Assembly (NCBI GenBank): GCA_002914845.1 | Contig: JXTC01000002.1 | Span: forward strand, 1,566,185 to 1,630,184 | Reading direction: 5' to 3' | Source of the DNA: Trema orientale | Taxonomy: Eukaryota > Streptophyta > Magnoliopsida > Rosales > Cannabaceae | DNA length: 64,000 bases | Shown: positions 12,384-25,000 of the stretch, in pieces | Layout of the letters: every line of letters starts with the position of its first letter | How positions within the stretch are numbered: the first letter of the stretch is position 1 | Notes under the pieces: model-generated | Database searches by the model: none | Told to the model about the DNA's origin: nothing | Seen by the model: only the letters and a program-made list of their open reading frames with translations | Made by a program: the position numbers and the translations under genes

Positions 12384-13539
12384 GGACTTGTTCAACATTT
12401 TAAAGTAATGTTGTGCAATGTTGTTGAGAATTCAAGGCCTTCTAAGATGTTGATGCTTGATATATACCGTGCATATTATACATAACCATGCAAATGTGGA
12501 AATGGAATCTGTTGCATCATAACAAGTTAGAAGCGAACTAGAAGAGACATCTATGATAAGAAATTCGAGAGAGTGAGAGAGTTTGGAAATGGTGTGCCGA
12601 CACTTTTCTCCCGCAGAACCACAATAGTAGAGTTGGTTTCTGTAATGAGTATATGTTGCAGAATTTACTAGCAATATGAGACTGCAGCAGGGTGGCATTG
12701 AATTCTCTTAGCCCTTATAAATCAGGTGACTGTTCAAAAAGTTAATTCATTAATAAGGTTTTAACCATGCATTTTGTTTGCTTTTACATGCAACTCCAAT
12801 AAGGATGCGTAATAGAAGTTTAGAACTAGATTCCTGTTGGACTTTGTTAAATGAAAGCATGCAAGACCAGATTGATGCTTTCTTTAGTAAATCACATGAC
12901 ATCCTAAATGTGTTTCCAGTAAATTGAGGTGTGATTCATTACTTGCATTACATTTCTTAACAGACTACTTTTCGCTTTTATTTATTTATTTTGGTGTTGT
13001 GGTAATGGCACTTCAGGGTCCAAATCACAGAACCCGGCATGTCCAACACTTTCTTTCCCTAGCCTTCAGTTTGATCAACTGTATTCACCGTTCTACTAAT
13101 CTTCCTAGAGAAGATCACTCTCTTTTCTATCCTGACGACTCATTGCTTGACATATGACTCCACTAAAATATATCAAATTTTAACAATAGTAGAAAGTATA
13201 GTGGATTGTGAATAGAAAAGAAAGTGGTTCTCTTTCTGAGTTTACTAAGCTGAAGTATGATAGTATTTGTTTGATTTTTATTAAGGAAGAAATGAGTGAG
13301 CAAAATATCTCTTCTTTCATGATGGAGCTTTCATGATGGAGCAAAGATGTTTGTTTAGAATGTGATTGCGCACACGCTGGGAATAAAATAAATCGGCTAC
13401 TTTAGAAAGGGCCATACGCTTTGACTAAAGCATTTGAAAGACATCCAGGATCATAAAAACAGTATCATAGCTCGCTCATAAAATTAGTATCATAAAAATA
13501 AGCTATTGGGTATTTCCATTACTAGCATGCCCAAAGGAG
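12384..13539. other. Intergenic DNA, no gene seen
   Basis: Presumed 3' UTR of the preceding gene followed by unannotatable sequence. The open frames at 12432-12698 (-) and 12924-13157 (+) show no domain, no splice context and no codon pattern supporting them. Confidence 0.5.
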
Positions 13540-13970
13540 CCACCAAATGGTATCCTCCTCTACCCTCCTTCCTTTAAGCTTAATGTGGATGCTTCGGGGG
13601 ACGTGTTGTTGTGGTATTGGTGTTGTTATTCGAAATGCTCAGGTGAAAGTTTTAGCTTCAACTGATAAAAACATGGAGGGTAACTTTAAAGTTAACATGG
13701 TTGAACTTTTGGCCATCTGAGGACTGAATCTGGTCTCAACATTGAGTTTGTTGAAGGTCATTGATAGCCTCTCTTTTTTGCACTATTTGAAATGAGGATG
13801 TTTCTGTAGTTTCTATTCCAGCTATTTGATAAACTCTGCCAATGGTGTTTCTTCTTGTCGTCTTAATTTCCTCGTCAACTGGCCAATAAGCTAAAATTGT
13901 TCCATTCAGTTCATGATTTGCAATGGATGAAAGAAGATACTAACTTGTATTTCTCCATTTACGCACATCT
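13540..13970 (+). pseudogene. LINE-type RNase H remnant
   Basis: Conceptual translation of about 13580-13745 gives a segment like GIGVVIRNAQVKVLAS … MVELLAI, the core of the RNase H domain found at the C-terminus of plant L1-type LINE polyproteins. An in-frame stop follows LLAI and the frame is broken further on (remnants down to a QWMKED-like segment near 13925). No reverse transcriptase precedes it, so it is a 5'-truncated dead copy. Confidence 0.65.
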
Positions 13971-14781
13971 TCGTGGAGTAAAAAAGGTATAACAACACCT
14001 AAGATTATATTTAAATTACATTGGCATCCCCTGTATCGGAAATATTTACGAAAATACTCCCTAAAATCCAAAAAAAAAATATTCGTTTGAAGTTGAACCA
14101 ATTTTTAATCCATCCAAATTGAAATATTTAAGGTAAGGCTACGAAAATCCAAAAGAAATTAGTAGTTTGAACCAATTTTTAATCCCTCCAAATTGGAGAT
14201 TTGAGAAGAGAAATGTCTACCAAACTGATGAAGTGGTCATTCTACAAATAAAAACATTCTCCTCCCTTTCCCATACATTACATACCAAAACAAGAGACGA
14301 TTTTGGACGTCTTCTTCCTCTCACAATTCATACCAAACAAAAAACAACAAGAGAGTACTCCCTTTCCTCTCTCATTTCCTTTACAAGGTAATGTATCTCT
14401 CTTTCCTTCCGTCCTACTGAGCCTTAAAGTAATAGCTAATACAAAAAGTTAGTATGATTAGCAATTTTTCCAATGAACTAAATTTGATAATAGTACACAG
14501 AAAAACAAAATGGCAAAATAACAAAAGAAAAGAAAAATGACCAGGTGAACTCGAGGTTAAGATTTCATTGAAGGATGTCATTGAACTAGTAGCAGAATAT
14601 CTTCAAATTAATGACATCTAACACAGTGAACCTAAAGCATGAACAAAAAAATGTCTTCATTTTCTGGGTTTTGCTTATGGTGGCTGGCGCATTCGAGTTT
14701 TTGTGCATTCGAGTTTTTTCTCATACAAAACGCACTACAAATCTCGGAGATTAAAAGAGAGATTTCACAAAAGTTCGTTGG
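13971..14781. other. Intergenic DNA with short local repeat
   Basis: No gene seen. The phrase 'gaaccaatttttaatcc' plus 'tccaaattg' occurs twice (about 14093-14122 and 14168-14196). The downstream end is presumably the 3' UTR of the minus-strand APH1 gene. Confidence 0.5.
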
Positions 14782-17700
14782 TTACAAGGAATTACTCTGT
14801 CTACTTCGGTCTTCTGTCAACCTTCTCCACACCATCTTCCCACAATGAAGGAGCGTCAAGATAGTGACAAAGTAAAGTAGAGGAATACCAATAATGCAAC
14901 CCCCAGAGGCGAAATTAACTAGTGTCTGAAACAGCACAAGACAACATAAGCATGAGTTAGATGCTGGATCTTTATAGAGCACTGGGACAGAATTCTCCAA
15001 ATAAACAAAAAAGCTAGGAAATGCAAGAGATAACCTATTTTCAGTCAAACAAATAAGAATTTCACAAAACGTTTAAATAACAATACCACCCAAAAGTCAA
15101 AAGCAAAATGGCATTCAAAAAGAGTTGACAACTATTTAAAAAGAACTGAAATCAAAAATATTGTTTCCCCAGTTTAAATTTGTTTTGAAATTTCTTTGGC
15201 TCTTGGCAGGTCTTTAACAAAGCGAAGCTAATCTCAAGTTTACTTGCACGCATGCAAATATTAAGAGCCATGTGACTATTAATACTTCAGAATTACAGAA
15301 TATTATAGTAATGACACAAATTGTGGCAATATCCAATGCAATTTTTGCTCATACCATGTTCCTTTCGATAGAAATGAGTTGGCATTGCATTAGATATACC
15401 AAGATTTTTAGATTTTCTAATTGATTAATCAATAATAATCGCAAGAGAATTTTAGTTTTTCAAGAATTATAATAACAAAGCAAATGTAACAATTTCAAAC
15501 TGACCAAAGTTACCATTCCAATGGTGGAATACCACTCTGTTAAAACCTTTCTATTCCAGGTTCAAAGTCCATAAATTATTTGGTTAATACTAGTAATGGG
15601 GCAAAAGAAATTTTTCACTTTCAACTGGTTTCAAGTAGCATTCTGGTGCAACAATTATTTTACATAGATTGATATGTACAAAGATACGTATCTCTAGGCA
15701 TGTACATCAATGTGTGTGTGTATAGGTCGTATGACAGCATAAAGTTAGTAAGGCTTTTACCCCCATAGCTGCAACAAGATGAACTATAGGAACAAAAAAC
15801 TGGTCCATTTTGTTCCTTTCAGCATATCCGTTAAATGCAATGACCATTGAGAAAGTGTGAATTGTGACAAATGCAAGAGCAATGATTGCTGCAACACAGA
15901 ACAAAACCTTGTCAGAAGATAAGTCAATAGCACCCTGGATAAACTCTTAAAGCAACCGCAGCCGCTGAATATTATCAATTGCGCTAGGTGAACAGAAAAC
16001 TTTTCCGAATTTTTCTTAGGGAGACCCAATCTTCAAGCCAGAAATAAATTTGCATTACTTTTGCGAAAGAAAAATGAACAAAACAAAGTCAATAGACAAA
16101 TGTCCCAGAAGCTACAAGCGCAATGCAATGATATGTATGAGAGACGTATATAAGAAACTCGTAAAAATGACTCACCAGAAACAAGGAAAAATGGTATCCT
16201 GGAGCAGTTATCAACAAAAAATGTTGCTGGACCAAATGCTGGTGTTAAGAGGCTGAGACAGAAAAACACAGCATGGGCTAAGCCATGACCCATACCACCA
16301 GCTGCAAACAATTGTACAAAAGTTTATGAGCTATAAACCTACATATTATAAACCTAAAAAATGTTTACATGTTTCAAAGATGCAGAAGATGGTAAACTTT
16401 GGTTGGTAGGTCTATCGTTCCGTCCATAAACTCCATTGTACCATTGAAAAGTTGGTGCACTCATCATAGAAATAATGTAGTCAACTAGAACCTATTTGAA
16501 ATGTTTACATGATAAAAAGTAAATCAACTTTAGAGGGAAAAAAAAAATTATACAGTTTAGATTCATATTTTTATTTGATGCAGAAGTCTTACAAAGTACA
16601 TTAGCAATAATCAATTTTTGCATTTATTTTCCCAGAAATTTTACTCACTATGGCCGAATGCCAAGAAACAGAAAGCCATCAACGATAGTGGAGCCTCAGA
16701 CTAGATTCTCATCCACTCATACCCAAGAATCATGTGTTGCAAAAATTCACATGACACGGTGGTAATTCTTAACATATGAGTTCAGAAGAGATAAAGTTAC
16801 CCAATTAATATAACCGGGAAAGAGAGTCATTCTTTGAGGAAAGGTAACAATGAAGATATGGTATCATATTGTTTTTTATAAGAAAAAAGAAAAGAAACAT
16901 GATAACACTATCATATTGATGAGTAATTGTAAGGTACATGCAACATAAAGAAGGGTGACCTCTGGAAACTATAAGCAAATTCTGTTTTTCAAAAGTAAGA
17001 ATCTGAAAACCCCTTTAAACTTACCTAGAGCAATTTGCATTTTGTCTGTCAGAAATAGGCGTGGTTTTGAGACTCTATCAGCGAAAGCATCCAAAATATC
17101 TTCCAACTTCCTTCATGAATCCAATAGAAAAAATGTTACAGAGATAAATCATGCTTAAGATGTAAAAATGACTATCTTTGATTAGCTATACGAGATGACG
17201 ACAATTACCATACATCACTATCCATGGAGGGTTACTGTGAAGAATAAAATCAAAGAAACACATGAAAACAGAATATTTATGTTAAGGGAAACGTATATTA
17301 TTGACAAGGGCCACTTTAGTTTCTCTAGTTGCAACCATTGTAACAATAATTATCCAGGAATTTGATGGCCTTAGAGCCTGTCTTAGAGGAACTATGTAGC
17401 ATAGGCTCTGGTTACTATAATCTGAAAAGTTTGTACATATTTCCAAAGCTATTTCCAGAATTTATCTAGCCCTTTCTGCAACATCTAAGGTTCTTCCAAT
17501 GTTTNAAAGGAGGTGAAGTGTCAGAAACAAGAAGGTGCTATATGCATTCTATTTGCAGTAGATCACAACTACATCTACGACAGCTAGATTGTTATCATAT
17601 CACAATATGAATATGGTAGCCAGTTAAGATTAAAAGAACAATGAAGCAAAACTGACGGTTCTGTTAGCAGCATTAAGTCGTCTACAGTCAAACTAGACAT

Positions 17701-18603
17701 GGAAGAGCGTCCTTAAGCGCCCGCAGCCGCAAAAAAGGTCAAAATTTCGAATTCTGGCAAATTTATAGAAGTTTGTGGAATAAAACGGAATAAAATGGCT
17801 TATATGCAGTCAATCAACATGGTGATCACTCTCAAATTGGATTCTCTAACAACAGTCTTAATAATGTCAGGACAAGGTTGTTCGCTAGGAAGTGAACAAG
17901 AGTAAACTAAGAGAAGAACATATAGACCGCAGCTTCTCTAGTAGAACTACACAAGTAAACACCAGACAATTCCATTCCTATCTGTTTATCAATATATATT
18001 GTTTTTTTTTTGTTTGATAACGTCAACATTGGTGGTGTGGTGGTTACCAATCAGGCTAGCTAAGCCTTGGATCGCTCTATGAGATAATCAACTTAAATTA
18101 AAGAAAGAGAAAGAGAAAGGAACTGAAGCGAAATAGCAAGAAATGAAAACTAACTTACTTGTAGACCTTCCAGAAGAGAATCCGGAGGCCTTCTTGAAAC
18201 GCGACCGCGGTGAACAAGAGGATCCCATAAAGCCACCATGTATCGGATTTGAGAGGAAGAAACGCCCTCCACAGTCCCGACAGCACGATCAGGCTTATGA
18301 GCCATAACAGCGTACTAAATTACCACTCCAAATAACCACCCCCCATAAGTTCCAAATTTTGCATACATTCATTCATTCAAATCAATCTTTACCTATTAGA
18401 TCAATTTTTTTTTACTCCACAAATAAAAATAAATAAATAAATAAATAACCCAGCTTCCTTTACTTATTCGATAAGCGTGACGGTGGTTACCTTGAGAGGA
18501 CGGTGAGAATGAGAAAAGGCTTTTTGGAGATAACGGAGACGAAGAGGGAGAGAGTGGGTCCCAACGCTAGCAAGGCGTACCCAATTCCCGCTGCAACCGT
18601 CAT
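14782..18603 (-). CDS. APH1: Gamma-secretase subunit APH1
   Basis: Complement join of 18491..18603, 18159..18314, 17025..17110, 16176..16301, 15761..15888 and 14782..14925 (given in transcript order); 753 nt, 250 aa, the size I recall for the Arabidopsis protein. APH1 is a seven-span membrane scaffold of the presenilin/nicastrin/PEN-2 protease complex in the endomembrane system. The start reads [18 protein letters not shown]. The glycine-rich span reads [14 protein letters not shown] and is followed by [15 protein letters not shown]. The conserved histidine-bearing helices appear as [13 protein letters not shown] and PIVHLVAA, and the last helix ends [10 protein letters not shown]. All introns are GT-AG and the phases agree. 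Exon 5 ends with a Gly codon (…AAMG|TLVNF), a slightly unusual junction residue but in frame. An ambiguous base (17505) is in intron 2. It is divergently oriented to FTA, 3.4 kb away. Confidence 0.95.
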
Positions 18604-18843
18604 CGGGTTCTCGATTTCTTCTCTTCACTCCATTTACCTCTTTCCCCTTGCTGCTTCAAACTAAACGCCAGCCCCCTTTTTTTTTTTCTTTCTTTCTTTT
18701 CTCTTTTTTTTTTTTTTTTTTTTGTTTTTGGGAAAGAATTTCTATTAATTACTCTATTGGTCCTTTAGCTATTAAGATTGTCTCATTTTAATCACTATAC
18801 TTTAACCACTTTCATTTTAATCTTTATACTATGGAAAGTAAGT

Positions 18844-19050
18844 AGGGGTGTAAATCGCCGGATTGAGTTGAGTTGGGTTATTATACCAATTTTTCAGGTC
18901 AACCCAACCATGTCAATTTATTACAATTCCCGACTCAATAGGAGTTGCTTGGGCCTTAAAACCGATAAAGCCAAGTCTTGTTGTCTTCAGGTTGGCTCAA
19001 TCGGCTTGACTTCATGGATCATAAAAGTTATAAAATCTGATCAATTCATA
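18844..19050. mobile_element. hAT-type MITE fragment
   Basis: Begins 'taggggtgtaaatcgccgg' followed by 'gagttgagttgggtt' and later 'caacccaaccatgtcaa', the composition of a known class of plant hAT MITEs that start TAGGGGTG. A matching right end was not found. Confidence 0.4.
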
Positions 19051-21256
19051 TAATTTTATTGTGCAAAAACTAGAAAGTTTTAATACATATCCGAGGCAAA
19101 AGTCATGAAAATGTCTACAAAATAATACACACTTAAAATTTTAAACACATACTAAAATAATAAGGTAAATTACATTAGTAGTCCTAGAATAGTATTTGTT
19201 GTACCACTTTAAACCTAGAATTTTTACTTATATAGTGAATTACCATGAATTATACAATTGTTGTAATAATGGTCATTTTGTCACAAGTTGTTAAATTTTT
19301 TTAAAAGATAGCTAAGATCCTAAACAAATAACCCAAATAAGGCGTTATTGTAATTTTTTTTAGAGGGAAATTAGGTGAAATGAACATTTTGCACGTGAGT
19401 TTTAACAAAAATACTTATTTAAAACTCTTTGCAAAATAGTTATTTTATATACTCGAGTATAGTATTAAGCATAATTGAGTATGAAATATAACGTAGTCTA
19501 ATATTGTGATTACTTTGCAAAAAAAATTAAAACATAAGCTTTTTTTTTCTTTTATAAAAGTGTGTTTAAAAAAAGGCACTTATGCCACCTCACCCTTTTT
19601 TCAAGGGTGGAGGCATAAATATTTTCAGTCAAAAATGATGTTATTATGAAATTTTAAAATGTAGACATCTGTTTTTCAAGAAGGAAAAGAAAAGGTTTAA
19701 TTACCTTGTAGGTCTCTAAACTATTAAAAAAAAAAGTCTCGTTTTGATCTTCAAATTTTAGAATTCTTCATTTTAGTCCTTTACTTATTGGAACTATTTT
19801 TCATTGGTTCTTAACATGATTATTGTTAAAAATTTAACACAAAGAGCTTGTGAAACACATGTGTCCCTTCTCTTTATTTATCTTGACTCTATGCAATAGG
19901 TTTAATTTGAGTTCAAAAGTATCTCCAATTTGATGTCAAATCTAAATTCTTTTAAGTATTTATAATAAATGGCTTTTTTCTTTTAAGATCAGTTTAGAAA
20001 ATACTATTTTTTATACCTATTTAATAAACAATCATTTTATAAATTTATTTTAATAAATGGCCACTTTTTGGTTGATCTATTTTTTTGTACAGAGTTAATT
20101 AATTTTTGAAAAAGTAAATCAATTTTTGAAATAGTAAATCAATTTTTTTAAAAATAAATCAATATATTTTGATATATTAAATAAAGTAAATCAATTTTCC
20201 GATAAATAAATCAATTTTTTAAAAATAAATCAATTTTCAGAAAATAAATCAATATATTTTGATATACTAAATATAAAAATGGCCATTTTGCAAACTATAA
20301 TCAGAAATTCGGGCCATCCAACTAAAAAGCCCAATTATTTTCTGATATTTTCGACAAAATAATATTTTTGATAACATTTCGATGAAGGTAATAGTTTCGA
20401 TAATTTTTTATGAGATTTCACTATTTTTATGCAATTTCTATTAGTAACATTTTTATAAAAATGATATTTTTGATAATTTTCAACAAAAATCATTGAAAAT
20501 CGTCAAAATTTTCGACTATTATAGCTAATTTAACTAAACTTTGTGAAAATTGATCAAAAATTAATTTTTCAAAATACATAAATTACCTTATAACATCTCA
20601 AAACTTTGTAATAAACTATTTAAAACTATATTCATAATATTCAAACAAAAAAATTGTGATATTAACTTCGGTTTGAAGAACAAAGTATCCCATAAAATTT
20701 TTAAAGGTATTTTCATCTACAAGTTATGAGAAGTTAAAGATTTGAGATTTATCAACTTGAGCATAAAGTTCAAATATCAAGTCTTTTAGTGCTTATTTAA
20801 TAAAATTTTTCTATATTAATTGAATCATTAGCATAGAAAGTACTAAGATAATAAGAGATTATTAAACAATAGCATGAGCCGAGAAAAGCGATTGGAGCAT
20901 GGAATACTGCATCGCAAATATGTGAGTATGGTATTGAAATAGTATTAACATAATCCGTACCTCTCTGGTATATGCAATTATATTATTTTATATATTTAAA
21001 TATGTAATTAATTTTATAATATTCATATCCATATATCAAAACAATGACTTTGGAGACTCATATGTACTTATATATGTGAATTTTGAGTTTGAAAACTATT
21101 TAGTATATTGTTGTGTTTGTTGTTATGTCAATTTTGTGAGGAAAAAAATGTATGTTGTGCTTATATTATGTTTTTCTTATTTTGTCATTAACAACTGGTA
21201 ACAGATAAGCCATAATTTCACCGGTTTTCTATAGATAAATACATGCACTGTTATCC

Positions 21257-21320
21257 CATTTAAAATAATAATTATTAAGACGAGTACCACCATTTAAAAT
21301 AATAATTATTAAGACGAGTA
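21257..21320 (+). repeat. Perfect 30-bp tandem duplication, period 34
   Basis: 'catttaaaataataattatt' followed by 'aagacgagta' is present twice, identical, at 21257-21286 and 21291-21320. Confidence 0.9.
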
Positions 21321-21901
21321 TGGTACTGTGATTGATTATCGAGGATAGAGATAGTAATTGAAAAATCGTTCCCAATCCTTCCTTTTACCATTCCTAATCC
21401 CATCTCTTAGAAGTAATTTTTACTAGTGAGAACTTGACATACACATATTAAAGGTATTATTAGTTAAACTGAGAATTTTGCTAGCACTTTCCAAGTCAGC
21501 TAATTAGTTTTTGGTATGTCTGTCAATTATATAGAAATCTATCAAAACTTGATTTAGATAATTTTGGTCTATTTAGACTATTTGAACGGTTTTTTTTCCT
21601 CTCATTTAGATTAGATAACTATGAATACATATAACGATTGTGTTTTATTGCCATACGTAGTTGGGACAAGTCGATAAGACACAAGACTAACAAAACAATA
21701 TTCAGAACTGTCAACAATAATTTATTAACGAGTGCTTATTAAATTTTTTTTAATGTTTGTGTTAAGGCTTAATTATATTTATACATCTAACAATAGTGAA
21801 TGCTAATGAATTATTAAAAAAAAAAAAGAGAAAAAAAGAAGAAGAAGAAAAAGACAGAGAGAAGTGGCCCACAAGCGGAACCGGGTAGACCAGCTTTAGA
21901 A

Positions 21902-21909
21902 GTCTCTCT

Positions 21910-21944
<35 letters not shown>
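21902..21944 (+). repeat. (CT)n microsatellite before FTA
   Basis: An almost uninterrupted tc/ct dinucleotide run about 90 bp before the FTA start codon, probably in the promoter or 5' UTR. CT-rich tracts at this position are common in plant leaders. Confidence 0.9.
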
Positions 21945-21946
<2 letters not shown>

Positions 21947-22033
21947 AATGCATCAAATCCATTAGGCATTAGCGTTAGATTCATCTTTTTCTTCATTTTC
22001 ACTTGAACTAGATTCGAACGAAGAGCAGAAGAG

Positions 22034-25000
22034 ATGGACTCAGACGAGGAAAACCAGCCATGGATTCCGTTGAGCCAGCGACCAGAGTGGTCGGACGTCA
22101 CTCCCGTCCCCCAAAACGACGGCCCAAACCCTGTCGTTCCCATAGCCTACAAGGATCATTTCACCGAGACCATGGACTACTTCCGAGCCATCTTCCAAGC
22201 GCACGAGCGATCCCCTCGAGCCCTCGGCCTCACCTCCGAAGCCATCCTACTCAACCCCGGCAACTACACTGTTCGTATTCCCTACTACAATCTTTTCTTT
22301 TTTTCCTTCTTAATTATTTTCTTTCCCCTGTTTGGTTGCCTGGAAAATGTGGGAAAATATCTGAAAAAGAGTCATTTTGAGTTTTGGGGGTTTTCTTTGA
22401 TTGTTATTTGTAGGTATGGCAATTCAGGCGTCTAGTTCTTGAGGCTCTCAGCGTTGATTTACATGGTGAACTGGATTTCACTGAAACTATTGCCAAGGGT
22501 AACTCCAAGAATTATCAGCTGTGGTGAGTCACTGAGCTCTACTCTTCGATTTCCTTAATGGCTTTTTATCTCTATATGTTCCTTAGTTATTTTATTTAAC
22601 TTTTATTTATTATTAGACTATGCTTATTAGCTTCTAGATCTGGACACTTAAAATGGATTTAGTTTATTTGGCATTACTTCCGTAGAATTTGAAGTTTAAA
22701 ATGAAACAAGAATCTGCTTGGATACACTTTTGTTTTGTGTTTCTTGGTTTGCTTGAAATTCTTTGTTTTTTTTTTTTTTTTTTAAAAGCAAATTAAAGTG
22801 TGAACGATTCCGAGACTTTAGAACTCGTGAGAATGTGATATATGGTATTTCAGTAACAACAATATGTTTTAACGATTAAATAGTCGTAGATGGTTCCAAC
22901 TGTTCTGTTGTGAAGTTCTCTAATTTTCTAGCCTGCCAATGGGAATAGTATAAAGACAAGTGAATTAATAAGTGGTGTAATTTTAACCTGTAGGTGAGAC
23001 TTTCAAGATTCCCTTGTGTTTCATTTTGTTTCTTACTGAAATTAAAATGTTTTATATTGTTAAGCTAAATGAAAATAATTTTCCATTTAACTTGGATCAC
23101 CTATTTTTACACATCTTTTCCTAGAGGTTCTGTTTGAAGAGAGTTACCCTAGTTGTCTAATTGGTTGTGTGCTTACACATATATTTTGATCTTTGTTGAG
23201 CATGTTCTGAAGATTGAAGAGAAAATGGGAATTGGGAACCTATATGCCTTAATATCAGTTGGACAAAGTTTGGGCTGACTTTTTCTCATTTTTCAGTAAC
23301 ATAGCATTTGGAGCCTGTTTGTAATGTTTTTCTTGAATTAAATTGCTGACTTTGTTGGGATGTAAGACATTATCTCTCTCTTTCTCATAATCGGCCTTTA
23401 TAAGTTGATCCTTAAAATACTTCCTTGGAAAAGTTTTAAGAGCGATATTTTTGTCGCTTCCTGAACTAACTTCTCATCCTTTTGTTTCTTACAATATTAG
23501 ATTTTGCACAAGCAAGGCTGTAAAGAAGCTTGAAATGAGAGTAAAACTCAGAGAATATAGGTCTGAATTTTTTTTTTTGGCATTTTAAAAGATGACAATT
23601 TTTGATGGTATATGGACATTACTAAAATAAGGAATTTGATGAACTTTTTGGTCAGTTTAATTGGTGGTCTAACTGTTACTTAACATATATCCTAATGTAA
23701 TGTAGGGTTAAGAAGTCATTTTTGGCTATAAGCTCATCAGTAAGCAATATATCTGCTGGTAAGGGTTGTTAGGTATTCCATTCAGCTATTGGAAAAATTA
23801 GACTTGACAAAAGAGCATAGTGGTGTGTCTAGTGGCTATCAACTATATGTGAGGATGAAGCTGGATGATGTTTATGTAGGATGTTGGTTTTATATTGTAC
23901 TTGCATTCAGCTTCGTATTTTTTGTTAGCTGATAGACTCCTTAGCCAGCAATTATCTTTTAGGCAAAAATGGATATCCTATGTTGTTTGAGTAATTGTTA
24001 TATATTTATTTTACCCTGTTATGCTCTTCTTGTTGCTTTATTACTCCCAAATTTGATGAGACCATATTCTGGTATTATGGCCTTTGGTGTAAATGTGAGC
24101 TGTTAGTGTAGTTAGCCTTTTCTTCTTTTTTTTTTTTTCTTTTTTGGTGTGCAAGGTCTCATATTCTTTCTTGACTTGCGGTCTTTTGTTTAGCTCTCTA
24201 GTTCATATGTGAGCAGCAAATTTGGCAATGAAATAAAGTGTTCTCGATGTTATTAACTTCTTGTGGACTTCCTGCTAGGGCAGGTGCTCTCTAATGAAGT
24301 TTAAATTCAACAAATTCCAAAATTCTCCCAAAATCTCATATAGATGTTTTATCTTGCTATTTATCCTTACCCTGGTACAAATGCACTAATCGTGATGACA
24401 GATACTTATAGGCATCATAGGCGATGGGTTGCTGAGAAGTTGGGAACTATTGCTACAAGCAAGGAGCTTGAGTTTACCAAGAAGATACTGTCTTTTGATG
24501 CTAAACATTATCATGCGTGGTCCCATAGACAGGTTTGTTAACTTTGTTTTTACTGTGTTACTGTTCAGCTAAAAGTTACATACCATAAAGGTTTTCCTTG
24601 TATAAATTGTTGATCACTTCTACACTCTGTACATTACTGGATGTGTGTTTTGTTCGTAGTTTCTACTTTAACTCGAGGTTTGTTGGTTCATTTGTTCGTA
24701 TGATATTTGCAGTGGGTCCTTCAGGCACTAGGAGGGTGGGAAGACGAACTTAACTATTGTGATGACCTCATTGAAGAAGATGTTTTCAATAATTCTGCTT
24801 GGAATCAGGTATGTTACAATAATATTGTGTGACAAATTAATGTGCTGTGCATGATTCTACCTTTAAAAGTTTTAATAATTTATTTTCTTACTGATGAGTA
24901 TTACATGTAGGGAGCTTGCTATGGCTTGTCAATCCAATTTCCTACATTTGTTCACAGCTTTTGTAAAGCATATTTGAAAAATACCAGTCATGTAATGTTT

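Larger units (their letters stand above)
18604..21900. other. Intergenic region between divergent APH1 and FTA
   Basis: No coding sequence is supported. It contains poly-T and TTTC tracts (18677-18724), a hAT-MITE-like segment (18844-19050), and a segment at 20085-20290 where the phrase 'aaataaatcaatttt' recurs many times. Most of the rest is very AT-rich. Confidence 0.5.

Noticed and set aside
13300..13340. Short duplicated 'tttcatgatggagc' as possible regulatory repeat
   Set aside because: A 15-bp local duplication only; no context supporting function.
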